Assembly: GCF_019977315.1 (NCBI RefSeq)
Contig: NZ_AP024652.1
Span: 1,240,001 to 1,304,000, forward strand
DNA from: Arthrobacter sp. StoSoilB22
GTDB taxonomy: Bacteria; Actinomycetota; Actinomycetes; Actinomycetales; Micrococcaceae
Direction of reading: 5' to 3'
DNA length: 64,000 nucleotides
Of the stretch, positions 8,377 to 17,853 are shown piece after piece. Each line of letters starts with the position of its first letter. The stretch's first letter is position 1. Made by a program: the position numbers and the translations under genes. The notes under the pieces were generated by a model. The model searched no databases, had not been told where the DNA came from, and was given only the letters and a program-made list of their open reading frames with translations.

Positions 8377-9672
8377 GTGACTACCACAACCACTTCCGCG
8401 TCTGTCAGCAACCAGTCGCTCGCCGATCTCGATCCCGAGATTGCAGCAGTCCTCAACCAGGAACTTGGCCGCCAGCGCGGCACCCTGGAAATGATCGCAT
8501 CGGAGAACTTCGCTCCCCGCGCCGTCATGGAAGCCCAGGGCTCCGTCCTGACCAACAAGTACGCCGAGGGCTACCCGGGCCGCCGCTACTACGGCGGTTG
8601 TGAGTACGTCGACGTCGCCGAGCAGCTTGCGATCGACCGCGTCAAGGAACTCTTCGGCGCTGAGTACGCGAACGTCCAGCCGCACTCCGGTGCGCAGGCA
8701 AACGCTGCTGCGCTGTCCGCGATGATCACCCCGGGCGACAAGATCCTGGGCCTGTCCCTTGCACACGGTGGACACCTGACCCACGGCATGAAGCTCAACT
8801 TCTCCGGCAAGCTCTACAACGTAGCTGCCTACCAGGTTGAAGAGGACAACTTCCGGATCGACATGGACAAGCTGCGCGAGCAGGCCATTGCCGAGAAGCC
8901 GCAGGTCATCATTGCCGGTTGGTCCGCATACCCCCGCCAGCTGGACTTCGCTGCCTTCCGCTCCATCGCTGACGAAGTCGGCGCGCTCCTCTGGACGGAC
9001 ATGGCGCACTTTGCCGGCCTGGTTGCAGCAGGACTGCACCCCAACCCGGTGCCGTACTCCGACGTCGTCACCTCCACGGTCCACAAGACCCTGGCCGGCC
9101 CCCGTTCCGGTGTGATCCTTGGCAAGCAGGAGTGGGCCAAGAAGCTCAACTCCAGCGTCTTCCCCGGCCAGCAGGGCGGGCCGCTCATGCACGTGATCGC
9201 CGCCAAGGCTGTTGCTTTCAAGATCGCCGGCGGCGAAGAGTTCAAGGAGCGCCAGGAGCGTGTCCTCGAAGGTGCCAGGATCATCGCTGACCGCCTGAAC
9301 CAGTCCGATGTTGCCGAGGCCGGCGTCTCTGTCCTCACCGGCGGTACCGACGTTCACCTGGTCCTGGTGGACCTGCGCAACTCGCAGCTGGACGGTCAGC
9401 AGGCAGAAGACCTCCTGCACTCGGTGGGCATCACCGTGAACCGCAACGCTGTTCCGTTCGACCCCCGCCCGCCGATGGTCACCTCCGGCCTCCGCATCGG
9501 CACCCCTGCCCTGGCTACCCGCGGATTCGGTGCAACCGAGTTCACCGAGGTTGCCGAGATCATCGCTACGGCGCTCAAGGCAGGTTCCTCAGCCGACGTC
9601 GAAAGCCTCCAGGCCCGCGTCGACAAACTGGCCGCTGACTTCCCGCTGTACCCGCAGCACGAGCAGTGGTAA
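8377..9672 (+). CDS. glyA: Serine hydroxymethyltransferase
   Basis: GlyA converts serine and THF to glycine and 5,10-methylene-THF, the main entry of one-carbon units. The PLP lysine lies in [31 protein letters not shown] and [15 protein letters not shown] are near-invariant family blocks. The GTG at 8377 is preceded by CAGGAG at 6 bases and gives 431 residues, close to the family norm; a TTG seven codons upstream lacks an equally good site. A ZTP riboswitch precedes it, and folD lies downstream in the same direction behind a hairpin, so the pair forms a folate-cycle unit. Confidence 0.97.
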   Translation: MTTTTTSASVSNQSLADLDPEIAAVLNQELGRQRGTLEMIASENFAPRAVMEAQGSVLTNKYAEGYPGRRYYGGCEYVDVAEQLAIDRVKELFGAEYANVQPHSGAQANAAALSAMITPGDKILGLSLAHGGHLTHGMKLNFSGKLYNVAAYQVEEDNFRIDMDKLREQAIAEKPQVIIAGWSAYPRQLDFAAFRSIADEVGALLWTDMAHFAGLVAAGLHPNPVPYSDVVTSTVHKTLAGPRSGVILGKQEWAKKLNSSVFPGQQGGPLMHVIAAKAVAFKIAGGEEFKERQERVLEGARIIADRLNQSDVAEAGVSVLTGGTDVHLVLVDLRNSQLDGQQAEDLLHSVGITVNRNAVPFDPRPPMVTSGLRIGTPALATRGFGATEFTEVAEIIATALKAGSSADVESLQARVDKLAADFPLYPQHEQW

Positions 9673-9723
9673 CCCACGCTCCCGCGGATCAACAAGCAAT
9701 ACCCGGTCATTGAACCGGAGCCG

Positions 9724-9762
9724 ACGGGATCCGCCGCCACACCTACGGCGGCGGGTCCCGTT
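9724..9762 (+). terminator. Hairpin between glyA and folD
   Basis: ACGGGATCCGCCGCC pairs with GGCGGCGGGTCCCGT around an 8-base loop. There is no U tract, so it may stabilise the glyA mRNA or reduce read-through into folD rather than terminate fully. Confidence 0.5.
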
Positions 9763-9821
9763 GGCATGAGCCACCTATGAGGCTTCCCCACGCAGGTCAC
9801 CCACCAGAAAGAGCAGATGGA

Positions 9822-10715
9822 ATGACACAGTCCACCGCACAGATCCTCGATGGCAAGGCCACCGCCGCAGCCATCAAGGCAGAACTGACCACTCGCGTTT
9901 CCGTCCTGGCCGCCAAGGGAATCGTGCCCGGCCTGGGCACCATCCTGGTGGGCTCGGACCCCGGCAGCACCTGGTACGTCGGCGGCAAGCACAAGGACTG
10001 CGCCGAGGTTGGCATCCAGTCCATCCGCCGAGACCTCCCCGAAGACATCTCCCAGGAGGACCTCCTGGAGGTTGTCCGTGAGCTCAACGACAACCCGGAA
10101 TGCACCGGCTACATCGTCCAGTTGCCCCTTCCCAAGCACATTGACCAGGACGTCATCCTGGAAGCCATGGACCCGGATAAGGACGCCGACGGACTGCACC
10201 CCATGAACCTTGGCCGCCTGGTGGCCAATGTGAACGGCGAGATGAAGTCTCCGCTGCCCTGCACGCCCAAGGGCTGTGTGGAGCTGCTCCGCCGGCACAA
10301 CATTGAACTCAAGGGCAAGCGCGTCCTGGTGGTTGGCCGCGGCGTCACCATCGGCCGCCCCATCGGTCTCCTGCTGACCCGCAAGGAAGTCAACGCCACG
10401 GTGATCCTGGCCCACACCGGCACGGTGGACCTGCCCGCGGAACTCAAGCAGGCCGACGTCGTGATTGCCGCCGCCGGAGTGCCGCACATGATCAAGGCTG
10501 AAGACCTCAAGCCGGGCGCAGTAGTGCTCGACGTCGGCGTCAGCCGTGTGGACGACGGCAACGGTAAGGCTGTTGTCACCGGAGATGTGGACCCGGCAGC
10601 TGCCGACGTCGCCGCCTGGCTGTCCCCGAACCCGGGTGGTGTGGGTCCGATGACCCGTGCCATGCTGCTTGCGAATGTTGTGGAGAGCGCTGAGCGCCAG
10701 GCTGGCATCGCCTAA
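9822..10715 (+). CDS. folD: Bifunctional methylenetetrahydrofolate dehydrogenase/cyclohydrolase
   Basis: FolD oxidises 5,10-methylene-THF to methenyl-THF with NADP and hydrolyses it to 10-formyl-THF. The catalytic Tyr/Lys block appears as [12 protein letters not shown] near residue 50, the active-site loop as [10 protein letters not shown] with DKDADGLHP, and the nucleotide site as [11 protein letters not shown]. The conserved C-terminal [10 protein letters not shown] is present. The ATG at 9822 gives 297 residues and a normal N-terminus ([12 protein letters not shown]); an in-frame ATG 15 codons earlier adds an atypical tail. It lies 149 bases after glyA, and a clean terminator follows. Confidence 0.96.
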   Translation: MTQSTAQILDGKATAAAIKAELTTRVSVLAAKGIVPGLGTILVGSDPGSTWYVGGKHKDCAEVGIQSIRRDLPEDISQEDLLEVVRELNDNPECTGYIVQLPLPKHIDQDVILEAMDPDKDADGLHPMNLGRLVANVNGEMKSPLPCTPKGCVELLRRHNIELKGKRVLVVGRGVTIGRPIGLLLTRKEVNATVILAHTGTVDLPAELKQADVVIAAAGVPHMIKAEDLKPGAVVLDVGVSRVDDGNGKAVVTGDVDPAAADVAAWLSPNPGGVGPMTRAMLLANVVESAERQAGIA

Positions 10716-10735
10716 ATTCATACGTTCTAAATGAG

Positions 10736-10769
10736 AGGGCTCTTGCAAAATATCTGCAAGAGCCCTTTC
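10736..10769 (+). terminator. Rho-independent terminator of folD
   Basis: AGGGCTCTTGCA pairs perfectly with TGCAAGAGCCCT around a 7-base loop, followed by a short TTT. Confidence 0.75.
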
Positions 10770-10788
10770 ACATGTCAGTGGGTGCTAC

Positions 10789-10794
10789 TAGTCT
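10789..10794 (+). promoter_or_regulatory. -10 element, leaderless ABC exporter operon
   Basis: TAGTCT, then GCTGAGG, then GTG at 10802. It lies just after the folD terminator and supports 10802 as the start of the ATPase gene. Confidence 0.5.
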
Positions 10795-10801
10795 GCTGAG
10801 G

Positions 10802-11803
10802 GTGCACAATGAAGCAACCCGCTCTCCTACACCGTCGCCAACACCGTCAGAATCGTCGCAAGTCAGCTTCGACATGAACCGACCCACCGTCATCAGCGCG
10901 CGGAATCTCACCAAGGCTTACGGTGACCTCACCGCCGTGGACAACATCTCCTTCGACGTACCGGCGGGGGAGTCCTTCGGGCTGCTGGGCCCCAACGGCG
11001 CGGGCAAGTCCACCACCATGAAAATGATCGGCGGCGTCTCCCAGCGCACCTCAGGATCGCTCACCATCATGGGCCTGGACCCCGAATCCCACGGCCCTGA
11101 AGTGAGGGCGCACTTGGGCGTCGTACCGCAGCAGGACAATCTGGATGAAGAACTCAAAGTCCGCGAAAACCTGATCGTCTACGGGCGATACTTCGGCCTG
11201 CCACTGAGCTACCTGCGGCCCAAAGCGGACGAGCTCCTGGAATTCGCGCAGCTGACGGACAAAGCCAATTCCAAGGTGGACGCCCTCTCCGGTGGCATGA
11301 AGCGCCGCCTCACCATCGCCCGTTCCCTCATCAACGAGCCACGGATCCTCCTGCTGGATGAGCCCACCACCGGCCTGGATCCCCAAGCCCGCCACATCCT
11401 CTGGGACCGGCTGTTCCGGCTCAAGGAAAGTGGTGTGACGCTCATCCTCACTACGCATTACATGGATGAGGCCGAGCAACTGTGCGACCGCCTGATCGTG
11501 GTGGACAAAGGCCGCATCATGGCCGAAGGCTCCCCGGCCAACCTCATCCGTGAACACTCGTCGCGCGAAGTACTGGAGCTTAGGTTCGGGTCCGAGCGGA
11601 ACGCGACAATCGGCGTCGAACTTCACGGCATCGGTGAGCGGCTGGAGACGCTGCCTGACCGCGTACTTATCTACGCGCATGACGGCGAGGCCGCGCTGGA
11701 GCAGGTCACTGCGCGTGGGCTGCGGCCAATGACATCGTTGGTGCGCCGCTCGTCGCTGGAGGACGTGTTCCTGCGGCTGACGGGGAGGAGCCTTGTTGAC
11801 TAG
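10802..11803 (+). CDS. ABC exporter ATP-binding protein (DrrA/NodI type)
   Basis: This single-domain ABC ATPase probably energises export by the two following permeases. Walker A is LLGPNGAGKSTTMK, the Q loop follows in VVPQQDNLDEEL, the signature is LSGGMKRRLTIARSL, Walker B is ILLLDEPTTGLDP and the H-loop is LTTHYMDEAE. The C-terminal third resembles the accessory domain of drug-efflux ATPases. The N-terminus is uncertain. GTG 10802 fits a leaderless promoter but gives a Pro/Ser/Thr-rich tail. An internal ATG at 10874 starts directly at the ABC domain and may be the true start. The gene overlaps the first permease by a few bases. Confidence 0.9.
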   Translation: MHNEATRSPTPSPTPSESSQVSFDMNRPTVISARNLTKAYGDLTAVDNISFDVPAGESFGLLGPNGAGKSTTMKMIGGVSQRTSGSLTIMGLDPESHGPEVRAHLGVVPQQDNLDEELKVRENLIVYGRYFGLPLSYLRPKADELLEFAQLTDKANSKVDALSGGMKRRLTIARSLINEPRILLLDEPTTGLDPQARHILWDRLFRLKESGVTLILTTHYMDEAEQLCDRLIVVDKGRIMAEGSPANLIREHSSREVLELRFGSERNATIGVELHGIGERLETLPDRVLIYAHDGEAALEQVTARGLRPMTSLVRRSSLEDVFLRLTGRSLVD

Positions 11804-12659
11804 CGGCACCGACAAACCGATCACGACGGCGGAGCGTCCCTTGCGAGCCCACTCACCTGAGGTTTCGGCTGCCAGGGCGCGACGCTGGGGTTCGTTCTTC
11901 TACGCGGAGCAGGTCCTCCGTGTCATGCGGAACTACGGCTGGTCCGTCGTCCTGTATAGCGTGGGCCAGCCGGTGGCGTACCTCTTCGCCATGGGAGTCG
12001 GTCTCGCCAGCTTGGTGGATGCCAACAGCGAGGCAGCGTTCGGTGGCGTCAGCTACCTGGAGTTCGTGGCTCCGGCCCTATTGGTCTCAGCGGCAGTGAT
12101 GACCGCGTCCGGAGAATTTTCCTACCCCATCATGGATGGCTTTAAATGGCGCCGCGTGTTCTACGGTCCACATGCCTCGCCACTGATTCCGCAGCAGATT
12201 GCCAGCGGCCACATCATGGCCAGCACGGTGAGGTTCCTGCTGCAGTCGGTGGTCTACTTCGTGGTGGTGGCACTGTTTGGGGCTTCACCCAGCCCATGGG
12301 GTTGGGTGGCAGCCATCGTGGCCACGGTGGCGGCGTTGTCCTTCGGGCTCCCGCTCATGGCTTATGCGGCCAGCATCAAACAGGACAAAGGGCAGTTCGC
12401 TTTGGTGCAGCGCTTCATCGTGATGCCGCTGTTCCTGTTCTCGGGGACATTCTTTCCGCTGGATTCCCTGCCGGTAGCGGTCCGCTGGATCGGCTGGATT
12501 TCACCGGTATGGCATGGAACTGAGCTGGGCAGGGTATTCACCTACGGGATGGACCAGAACCCGCTGTTGACCATCACCCACGTGGTGTACCTGGTGGCGA
12601 CGGCAACGGTGGGCTGGGTTCTGGTGCGCCGCCAGTTTGTGAAAAGGATGGGTTCATGA
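11796..12659 (+). CDS. ABC-2 type transport permease (DrrB/NodJ type), first subunit
   Basis: This inner-membrane permease has about six hydrophobic segments (from about residue 40) and the ABC-2 motif region ending in LFSGTFFPLDSLPVAVRWIGW and SPVWHGTELGR, typical of NodJ/DrrB proteins. Translation begins at a TTG. GGAGG at 11784-11788 lies 7 bases before TTG 11796; an adjacent TTG at 11793 is the alternative. It overlaps the ATPase stop and the next permease start (ATGA), so all three genes are translationally coupled. The substrate is unknown; lipid-like molecules, glycoconjugates or drugs are usual for the family. Confidence 0.85.
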   Translation: MTSGTDKPITTAERPLRAHSPEVSAARARRWGSFFYAEQVLRVMRNYGWSVVLYSVGQPVAYLFAMGVGLASLVDANSEAAFGGVSYLEFVAPALLVSAAVMTASGEFSYPIMDGFKWRRVFYGPHASPLIPQQIASGHIMASTVRFLLQSVVYFVVVALFGASPSPWGWVAAIVATVAALSFGLPLMAYAASIKQDKGQFALVQRFIVMPLFLFSGTFFPLDSLPVAVRWIGWISPVWHGTELGRVFTYGMDQNPLLTITHVVYLVATATVGWVLVRRQFVKRMGS

Positions 12660-13489
12660 GTGTCCTGACAGGTGGCCACAGCGCCACCGACCTTGCCCGC
12701 GAACGTAAGTTCGGTTCGCTGTACTCGCGCAATGCGAAGGCTGTTGTGGGTCGTGGGCTCATGGCGGCCAAGAGCAGTACGTGGCTGGTGATGGTCTCCG
12801 GATTCTTCGAACCTGTGCTGTTCCTGCTTGCCATGGGTGTGGGCATGGGCTCGATTGTGGGAACGGTTCAGGGCCCAGGTGGTGAGGAAATCAGCTACGC
12901 CGCCTACATTGCCCCGGCACTGTTGGCCGTCTCCGCCATGAATGGGGCCATTTATGACTCGACGTGGAATGTCTTCTTCAAGATGAACTTCGCCAAGCTG
13001 TACCAAGGGATGCTCTACACCTCCTTGGGGCCACTTGACGTGGCGATCGGCGAGATTTTCCTGGCCCTCCTTCGGGGGCTGTTGTACGCCACGGGATTCA
13101 CCGCTGTCATGGGAGTGATGGGACTGATTACCACCTGGTGGGCCATCCTGGTCATTCCAGCCTCGGTGTTGATCGCCTTCGGCTTCGCGAGCTTCGGGAT
13201 GGGTATCACCAGCTTCATGAAGACCTTCCAGCAGATGGACTGGATCAACTTCTTCCTGCTGCCCATGTTCCTTTTCAGTGCCACCTTTTACCCGCTCAGC
13301 GTGTACCCGCAGGTCATCCAGTGGTTCATTCAGGCCATGCCCCTGTGGCACGGAGTGGAGCTGCTGCGGCAGATCAGCGTGGGCTCGTTCAGCCCGGCCA
13401 CGGCCATTCATGTGGGGTATTACGTGGTGATGATCGCCCTCGGCATCATGCTGACCACGGGAAGGCTGCGCCAGCTGTTCCTCAAGTGA
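12656..13489 (+). CDS. ABC-2 type transport permease (NodJ type), second subunit
   Basis: This second six-segment permease is related to its neighbour and very probably forms a heterodimer with it. It shows the same layout: a polar N-terminus, a first TM with LVMVSGFFEPVLFLLAMGVG, the segment LPMFLFSATFYPLSVYP, and then MPLWHGVELLRQ. The ATG overlaps the preceding stop by four bases. It ends 6 bases before a convergent flavin-fold gene with no obvious terminator between, so antisense read-through is possible. Confidence 0.85.
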   Translation: MSVLTGGHSATDLARERKFGSLYSRNAKAVVGRGLMAAKSSTWLVMVSGFFEPVLFLLAMGVGMGSIVGTVQGPGGEEISYAAYIAPALLAVSAMNGAIYDSTWNVFFKMNFAKLYQGMLYTSLGPLDVAIGEIFLALLRGLLYATGFTAVMGVMGLITTWWAILVIPASVLIAFGFASFGMGITSFMKTFQQMDWINFFLLPMFLFSATFYPLSVYPQVIQWFIQAMPLWHGVELLRQISVGSFSPATAIHVGYYVVMIALGIMLTTGRLRQLFLK

Positions 13490-13494
13490 GGACC

Positions 13495-13983
13495 TTATTC
13501 GAACGAGGCCCGCCGGGGGTCGTTGGTCCTGGTCTTCCACACATCCGGTGCGTTGACTTTGAACCTTCGTCCCGTCAAAGCCCGGGGCACCAGCCGGATG
13601 TAGTTGTCCTTGGCTCCGGGTTGCCAGGGTTCAAGACCCAATGCGTTCACCTGTGCGATCTCGTCGGGGTCTGTCATGAGCTCCGTTTCGCCCCGGGCAA
13701 CCACGCTCCATGCTTCCCCGCTGGGGGCATCGTACCCATCGATTTCCAGAACCCCCGGCCGGGAAGCCAATGCTCCCCACAGCTTCCTGCCAGGGCTGCT
13801 GCGGAATACGAGATGCCTTTGAAACAGCACGTAATTTACAGGGAAGATCTCCGGGTGGTCATCCACCACCAAGCCAATGCGGCCGATGGTTGCAGCCGCC
13901 AGCAAGTCCCAGCAGTCATCGAATGCCAAGGTCGGGTCGCCTTGGTGCTGGGGAGAACCGGTGGTTTCCGTGGAATCTGTCAT
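13495..13983 (-). CDS. Pyridoxamine 5'-phosphate oxidase-fold flavin/F420-type protein, copy 1
   Basis: This 162-residue split-barrel protein belongs to the family of general-stress FMN- or F420-binding proteins. The helix-strand start CWDLLAAATIGRIGLVV, then PEIFPVNYVLFQRHLVFRSSPG and GEAWSVVARGETELM, are characteristic. AGAGGAAA precedes the ATG, so unlike its paralogue it has a normal leader. A related gene lies immediately upstream on the same strand (14036-14485). Cofactor and substrate are not deducible, and classical PNPOx activity is unlikely because the phosphate-binding residues are not evident. Confidence 0.8.
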   Translation of the reverse strand: MTDSTETTGSPQHQGDPTLAFDDCWDLLAAATIGRIGLVVDDHPEIFPVNYVLFQRHLVFRSSPGRKLWGALASRPGVLEIDGYDAPSGEAWSVVARGETELMTDPDEIAQVNALGLEPWQPGAKDNYIRLVPRALTGRRFKVNAPDVWKTRTNDPRRASFE

Positions 13984-14035
13984 GGTTTCCTCTCATGTAC
14001 GGTCGCTGAAGTATGGACTGGCGCGAGGCACATTC

Positions 14036-14485
14036 TTACGGTTCCCGGGCAGGCCACCATCGTTGTGAATCGTTGATGACAAAACGCCGCCCTGACAACA
14101 CTGTTGGTGTGATGCGGAAAAGGTGATCCTTGGTCCCGGGCTCCCAGGGCGTGAGCTCGTGGGCCGCACTTTGCTGGCTGGGGTCATCCGCGGGAATCGC
14201 TTCCGCAAGCCCCTTGGCTATCACGCTCCACGCGATGGTTCCATAGGCGTTGAAGCCGTCCGCTTCCAAAGCCACAGGCTCATTGCCCAACAATGCATCC
14301 ATCTTTGTCCCAGGAGCGGTACGGAGGATGAGAGTGCCGTCCTCCGGAAAATAGTTGACCGGAAAGATCTCGGGGCCGTCCCCGGTGGTCAAAGCCAAGC
14401 GCCCCAACGACGAGGAACGCAGCAGCCTCCAGCACTCGTGAACCTTGAGGATTTGTACATCTGGGCGATCTTCAACGGTGCTCAT
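14036..14485 (-). CDS. Pyridoxamine 5'-phosphate oxidase-fold flavin/F420-type protein, copy 2
   Basis: This 149-residue paralogue of the preceding gene shares CWRLLRSSSLGRLALTT, PEIFPVNYFPEDGTLILRTAPG, AWSVIAKGLAE and the C-terminal PTVLSGRRF. The true start is the ATG at 14485: a TATGCT hexamer ends 6 bases before it, and the family similarity begins there. The frame stays open for another 690 bases upstream, but that part is antisense to the divergent gene and has no family resemblance. The tandem pair probably arose by duplication. Confidence 0.8.
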   Translation of the reverse strand: MSTVEDRPDVQILKVHECWRLLRSSSLGRLALTTGDGPEIFPVNYFPEDGTLILRTAPGTKMDALLGNEPVALEADGFNAYGTIAWSVIAKGLAEAIPADDPSQQSAAHELTPWEPGTKDHLFRITPTVLSGRRFVINDSQRWWPAREP

Positions 14486-14491
14486 GAGGCG

Positions 14492-14497
14492 AGCATA
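14492..14497 (-). promoter_or_regulatory. -10 element, leaderless flavin-fold gene copy 2
   Basis: TATGCT (minus strand), then CGCCTC, then the ATG. Confidence 0.55.
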
Positions 14498-14615
14498 CCC
14501 AGAGGAAGGGCATAGCCATAGAGGGGCGCCCGCAGCGTTCGGTGGCCCTTGGAGCCCTTGTTCGCCGTCCGTGGAAGCGGACAGGGCACCGTTGCTCATT
14601 TGAGAGAATGGGTAC

Positions 14616-15182
14616 ATGCAATCTCTCGGTGACCCGCACCCGTCCACGTCTCCTGCCGGCAAAGGCATCTTCAAGGGCTTCCGCATCGGTGGCCTGGGGA
14701 TGACAGTTGTCATCATTGCCTTCCTGGTGGCCGTCATCTTCGCGGCCAACCAGAATGACGTGGTGGGCTGGGTTGTTGCTGTCATCGCTTTCGGCTGGCT
14801 GGCTTTGGCAACGTTTGTGGTGGTGAGTATTCGCAAGGCCGCGCAGCGGGCCGGCGCTAAGTTGACCGAAGCGCAAAATGCGTTCAATGCCGCAGCCGGC
14901 CGCGCGCCGTCGTCGTCCGCTGCTGACAGTGGAGGCACGCGCGTTGTTGCCGAACGCAGCAAAGCTGATGAGGTGCGGGACCTCAAACTGGACCATTCAT
15001 TCAAGATTGTCCAGGTGCAGGTCCGCGTGGTGGATGAGGAACGGGCCAAAGGCGCAACGGCGGACCAGGACACCATCAACCGTGCGCTGGAAACCATTGC
15101 CATTACGGCGACGAATGCGCGGGACATGATCAAGTCTTCCGGCGGCTCGGACGAGCCCGTGGCCGGCACCATCATCGACTAG
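14616..15182 (+). CDS. Two-TM membrane protein of unknown function
   Basis: I do not recognise this 188-residue protein. A short polar start is followed by two hydrophobic segments (about residues 28-44 and 50-72: VVIIAFLVAVIFAA and WVVAVIAFGWLALATFVVV). A cytoplasmic-looking, Ala-rich and charged tail comes next. Residues 120-175 read like a soluble alpha/beta module (HSFKIVQVQVRVVDEE, then NRALETIAITATNARDMI). GAGAAT ends 6 bases before the ATG, a weak leaderless-type -10. It is divergent from the flavin-fold pair and 10 bases before xthA. The LapA-like two-TM arrangement is only a loose resemblance. Confidence 0.65.
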   Translation: MQSLGDPHPSTSPAGKGIFKGFRIGGLGMTVVIIAFLVAVIFAANQNDVVGWVVAVIAFGWLALATFVVVSIRKAAQRAGAKLTEAQNAFNAAAGRAPSSSAADSGGTRVVAERSKADEVRDLKLDHSFKIVQVQVRVVDEERAKGATADQDTINRALETIAITATNARDMIKSSGGSDEPVAGTIID

Positions 15183-15185
15183 AGT
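15180..15185 (+). promoter_or_regulatory. -10 element, leaderless xthA
   Basis: TAGAGT, then GGACCGG, then GTG at 15193. The hexamer overlaps the stop codon of the upstream gene. Confidence 0.5.
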
Positions 15186-15192
15186 GGACCGG

Positions 15193-16026
15193 GTGAGTAC
15201 GGCATTGAAGAAGGACTTCCTTCGCATCGCATCAGTAAACGTCAATGGCCTCCGGGCTGCCTACAAGAATGGCATGGCGGAATGGCTGGAGCCGCGCGAG
15301 GTAGACATTCTCTGCCTGCAGGAAGTCCGGGCGCCTGATGACATCGTCAGGAAACTCATCGGTGAAGGGTGGCACATCCTCCACACCGAAGCCGAAGCCA
15401 AGGGCCGTGCCGGCGTGGCCATCGCATCCCGTGAGGAGCCAACCGCTACCCGCATCGGCGTTGGCGACGACTACTTCGATACGTCCGGGCGCTGGGTTGA
15501 AGCCGACTACACCGTGCAAAATGCTGCCGGTGAGTTCACCACTCTCTCCGTTGTCAGCGCCTATGTGCACTCCGGTGAAGTGGGAACCCCCAAACAGGAC
15601 GACAAATTCCGTTTCCTGGATGCCATGACCGTTCGACTGCCTGAGCTCGCCAAACACAGTGACCATGCTTTGGTTGTTGGCGACCTCAACGTCGGGCACA
15701 CTGAACTCGATATCAAGAACTGGAAGGGCAACGTCAAACGTGCCGGCTTCCTCCCGGAGGAGCGTGCCTACTTCGACCGCTTCCTCGGCGAAGAAATCGG
15801 ATGGAGGGATGTCCACAGGGGCCTGGCAGGAAATGTCGCCGGCCCCTACACCTGGTGGTCCCAGCGCGGTAAGGCCTTTGACACTGACACGGGCTGGCGC
15901 ATCGACTACCACTTGGCCACACCGGACCTCGCGGCAGCCGCCTTCTCGGCTGTGGTTGACCGGGCGCCTTCGTGGGACACCCGCTTCTCTGACCACGCAC
16001 CGCTGGTAGTCGACTACCGGCTCTAA
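15193..16026 (+). CDS. xthA: Exodeoxyribonuclease III (AP endonuclease, ExoIII family)
   Basis: This Mg-dependent exonuclease/AP endonuclease acts in base-excision repair. The domain is complete: [10 protein letters not shown] at the start, [12 protein letters not shown] (metal-binding Glu), [11 protein letters not shown] (catalytic Asp and Asn), [18 protein letters not shown] and the terminal [12 protein letters not shown] with the catalytic Asp-His. GTG 15193 gives 277 residues and has a leaderless-type -10. A GTG three codons earlier (15184) is the alternative. trpS follows after 20 bases. Confidence 0.93.
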   Translation: MSTALKKDFLRIASVNVNGLRAAYKNGMAEWLEPREVDILCLQEVRAPDDIVRKLIGEGWHILHTEAEAKGRAGVAIASREEPTATRIGVGDDYFDTSGRWVEADYTVQNAAGEFTTLSVVSAYVHSGEVGTPKQDDKFRFLDAMTVRLPELAKHSDHALVVGDLNVGHTELDIKNWKGNVKRAGFLPEERAYFDRFLGEEIGWRDVHRGLAGNVAGPYTWWSQRGKAFDTDTGWRIDYHLATPDLAAAAFSAVVDRAPSWDTRFSDHAPLVVDYRL

Positions 16027-16046
16027 GCTTCCTAAGGTATTGCTCC

Positions 16047-17171
16047 ATGACTAGTTCCACCACGACTGAAACCGGCGCATCGGCTGATGCTGCGGCCCAA
16101 CCGCAGCCCGTAACGTCCACCAAGCTCCCCGTGGGCGCCAAGCACCGGGTCCTGTCCGGTATGCAGCCTTCCGCCGACTCCCTGCACCTTGGCAACTACC
16201 TCGGCGCCCTGGTCAATTGGGTCCGGATGCAGGAAGAGTACGACGCCGTCTACTTCATTCCTGACCTGCACGCCATCACAGTGCCGCAGGACCCTGCAGA
16301 ACTCGCCCGGCGCACCCGGGTCACCGCAGCCCAGTACATCGCCGGTGGCGTGGACGTGGATAAGTGCACCCTCTTCGTCCAGTCCCAGGTTCCCGAGCAC
16401 GCCCAGCTGGCGTGGGTCCTGAACTGCATCACGGGCATGGGTGAAGCCGCCCGCATGACCCAGTTCAAGGACAAGGCCCAGAAGCAGGGTTCGGACCACG
16501 CCAGTGTTGGCCTGTTTACCTACCCCATCCTGCAGGCTGCAGACATCCTCCTCTACCAGCCGCACGGTGTTCCGGTGGGCGAGGACCAGCGTCAGCACGT
16601 TGAGCTCAGCCGGGACCTTGCCAACCGCTTCAACAGCCGCTTCGGCGAGACATTCCAAGTGCCCGAGGCCTTCATCCAGAAGGAATCGGCCAAGATCTAC
16701 GATCTCCAGAATCCCAACGCCAAGATGTCCAAGTCTGCGGAGTCGCCGGCCGGTCTGATCAACCTCCTGGACGATCCCAAGACCGTCGCCAAGCGCATCA
16801 AGTCAGCCGTCACGGACACCGAGACGGAGATCCGGTACGACCGCGAGAACAAGCCGGGCGTTTCCAATCTGCTGACCATCTACTCAGCCATCAGCGGCAC
16901 ACAGGTGGAAAAGATCGTGGCGGACTACCAGGGCAAGATGTACGGACACCTGAAGGTCGACCTGGCTGAACTCGTCTCCGGTCACCTGGCGCCCATCCGG
17001 GAGCGTGCCAACGAACTCCTGGCTGATCCTGCGGAACTGGATCGGCTCCTGGCCCTCGGCGCGGACAAGGCCCGTGAAATCGCTGCCGCAACCCTCGCGG
17101 ACGTCTACTCCAAGGTCGGATTCCTGCCGTACCGCGGCCAGGCCTCCCACGGAATCCAGGGAGTCCGCTAA
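16047..17171 (+). CDS. trpS: Tryptophanyl-tRNA synthetase
   Basis: This class I aminoacyl-tRNA synthetase charges tRNA-Trp. The HIGH-type signature is in [15 protein letters not shown] and the KMSKS loop is [27 protein letters not shown] forms the Trp pocket region. An N-terminal extension of about 35 residues rich in Thr and Ala precedes the catalytic domain. At 374 residues it is slightly longer than the compact bacterial form (about 335) because of that tail. It lies between xthA and a 2H phosphoesterase, and probably shares transcripts with both. Confidence 0.96.
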   Translation: MTSSTTTETGASADAAAQPQPVTSTKLPVGAKHRVLSGMQPSADSLHLGNYLGALVNWVRMQEEYDAVYFIPDLHAITVPQDPAELARRTRVTAAQYIAGGVDVDKCTLFVQSQVPEHAQLAWVLNCITGMGEAARMTQFKDKAQKQGSDHASVGLFTYPILQAADILLYQPHGVPVGEDQRQHVELSRDLANRFNSRFGETFQVPEAFIQKESAKIYDLQNPNAKMSKSAESPAGLINLLDDPKTVAKRIKSAVTDTETEIRYDRENKPGVSNLLTIYSAISGTQVEKIVADYQGKMYGHLKVDLAELVSGHLAPIRERANELLADPAELDRLLALGADKAREIAAATLADVYSKVGFLPYRGQASHGIQGVR

Positions 17172-17175
17172 GCCC

Positions 17176-17853
17176 ATGTGCTCCGCTGGCCAGCTCAATG
17201 TCACCACCGGCACCCGTCAGGGTGCCGGTCCGGACGACTCCCGCCAGCCCGCTGCTACCGGGACCGATTGCGGCACCGGTGACACCATGTGTGTCGGTGT
17301 CATCCTGGGGTTCCCGCCCGAGATCGCCCGTGAACTCCAGGAATGGAGGGCCTCTTTCGGCGATCCGATGGCAGAGGTCATTCCTGCGCACATCACCCTG
17401 ATCACCACCACACCCACCCAGGACTGGGCCGCTACCCGCGAACACGTCAGGGAAGTTGCGCGGACTCAGGAGCCGTTCAACATCACCATTTCCGGCACGG
17501 GTTCTTTCCGTCCCATCTCGCCGGTGGTGTTCGTTAACGTGGAAGAAGGCTTCGAAGAGTGCGTGCAATTGCACGAGAAACTTCAAAGCGGTCCGCTTGA
17601 ACGGATGCTCCCTTTCCCGTACCACCCGCACGTCACTGTGGCTCACGATGTTGCCCAGGAAAACCTTGACGAGGCCGAAACGGTTCTCAGAGATTACCGC
17701 GCGACCTTCCCTGTGGTTAGCATGGGACTTTACGAGCACGACACCAATGGAATTTGGCAGCTACGGGAAGAGCTCGACTTTGGCGGCGATACTGACGAGG
17801 AACAGCAAACGGATCCAAGCCACAGAGGCGGACGTTCCTCCGCTGCCCACTGA
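17176..17853 (+). CDS. 2'-5' RNA ligase family 2H phosphoesterase
   Basis: Two H-x-T motifs, the signature of 2H phosphoesterases, are visible: PAHITLI and HPHVTVAHD. These proteins act on 2',3'-cyclic phosphates or 2'-5' linkages in RNA or nucleotides; the physiological substrate is usually unknown. The ATG at 17176 gives 225 residues, but the first 37 are low-complexity and unlike the family. The ATG at 17287, directly before CVGVILGFPPE, may be the real start. It follows trpS by 4 bases. Its last 74 bases overlap the predicted start of the YihY-like gene in another frame. Confidence 0.82.
   Translation: MCSAGQLNVTTGTRQGAGPDDSRQPAATGTDCGTGDTMCVGVILGFPPEIARELQEWRASFGDPMAEVIPAHITLITTTPTQDWAATREHVREVARTQEPFNITISGTGSFRPISPVVFVNVEEGFEECVQLHEKLQSGPLERMLPFPYHPHVTVAHDVAQENLDEAETVLRDYRATFPVVSMGLYEHDTNGIWQLREELDFGGDTDEEQQTDPSHRGGRSSAAH

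Noticed and set aside
14486..15175. N-terminal extension of flavin-fold copy 2 (the frame stays open for 230 codons upstream)
   Set aside because: The extension is antisense to the divergent membrane-protein gene and shows no family similarity. The -10 box and family start both point to 14485.
17456..17779. Upstream extension of the YihY-like gene
   Set aside because: It lies wholly inside the 2H phosphoesterase gene in another frame and does not resemble the family.
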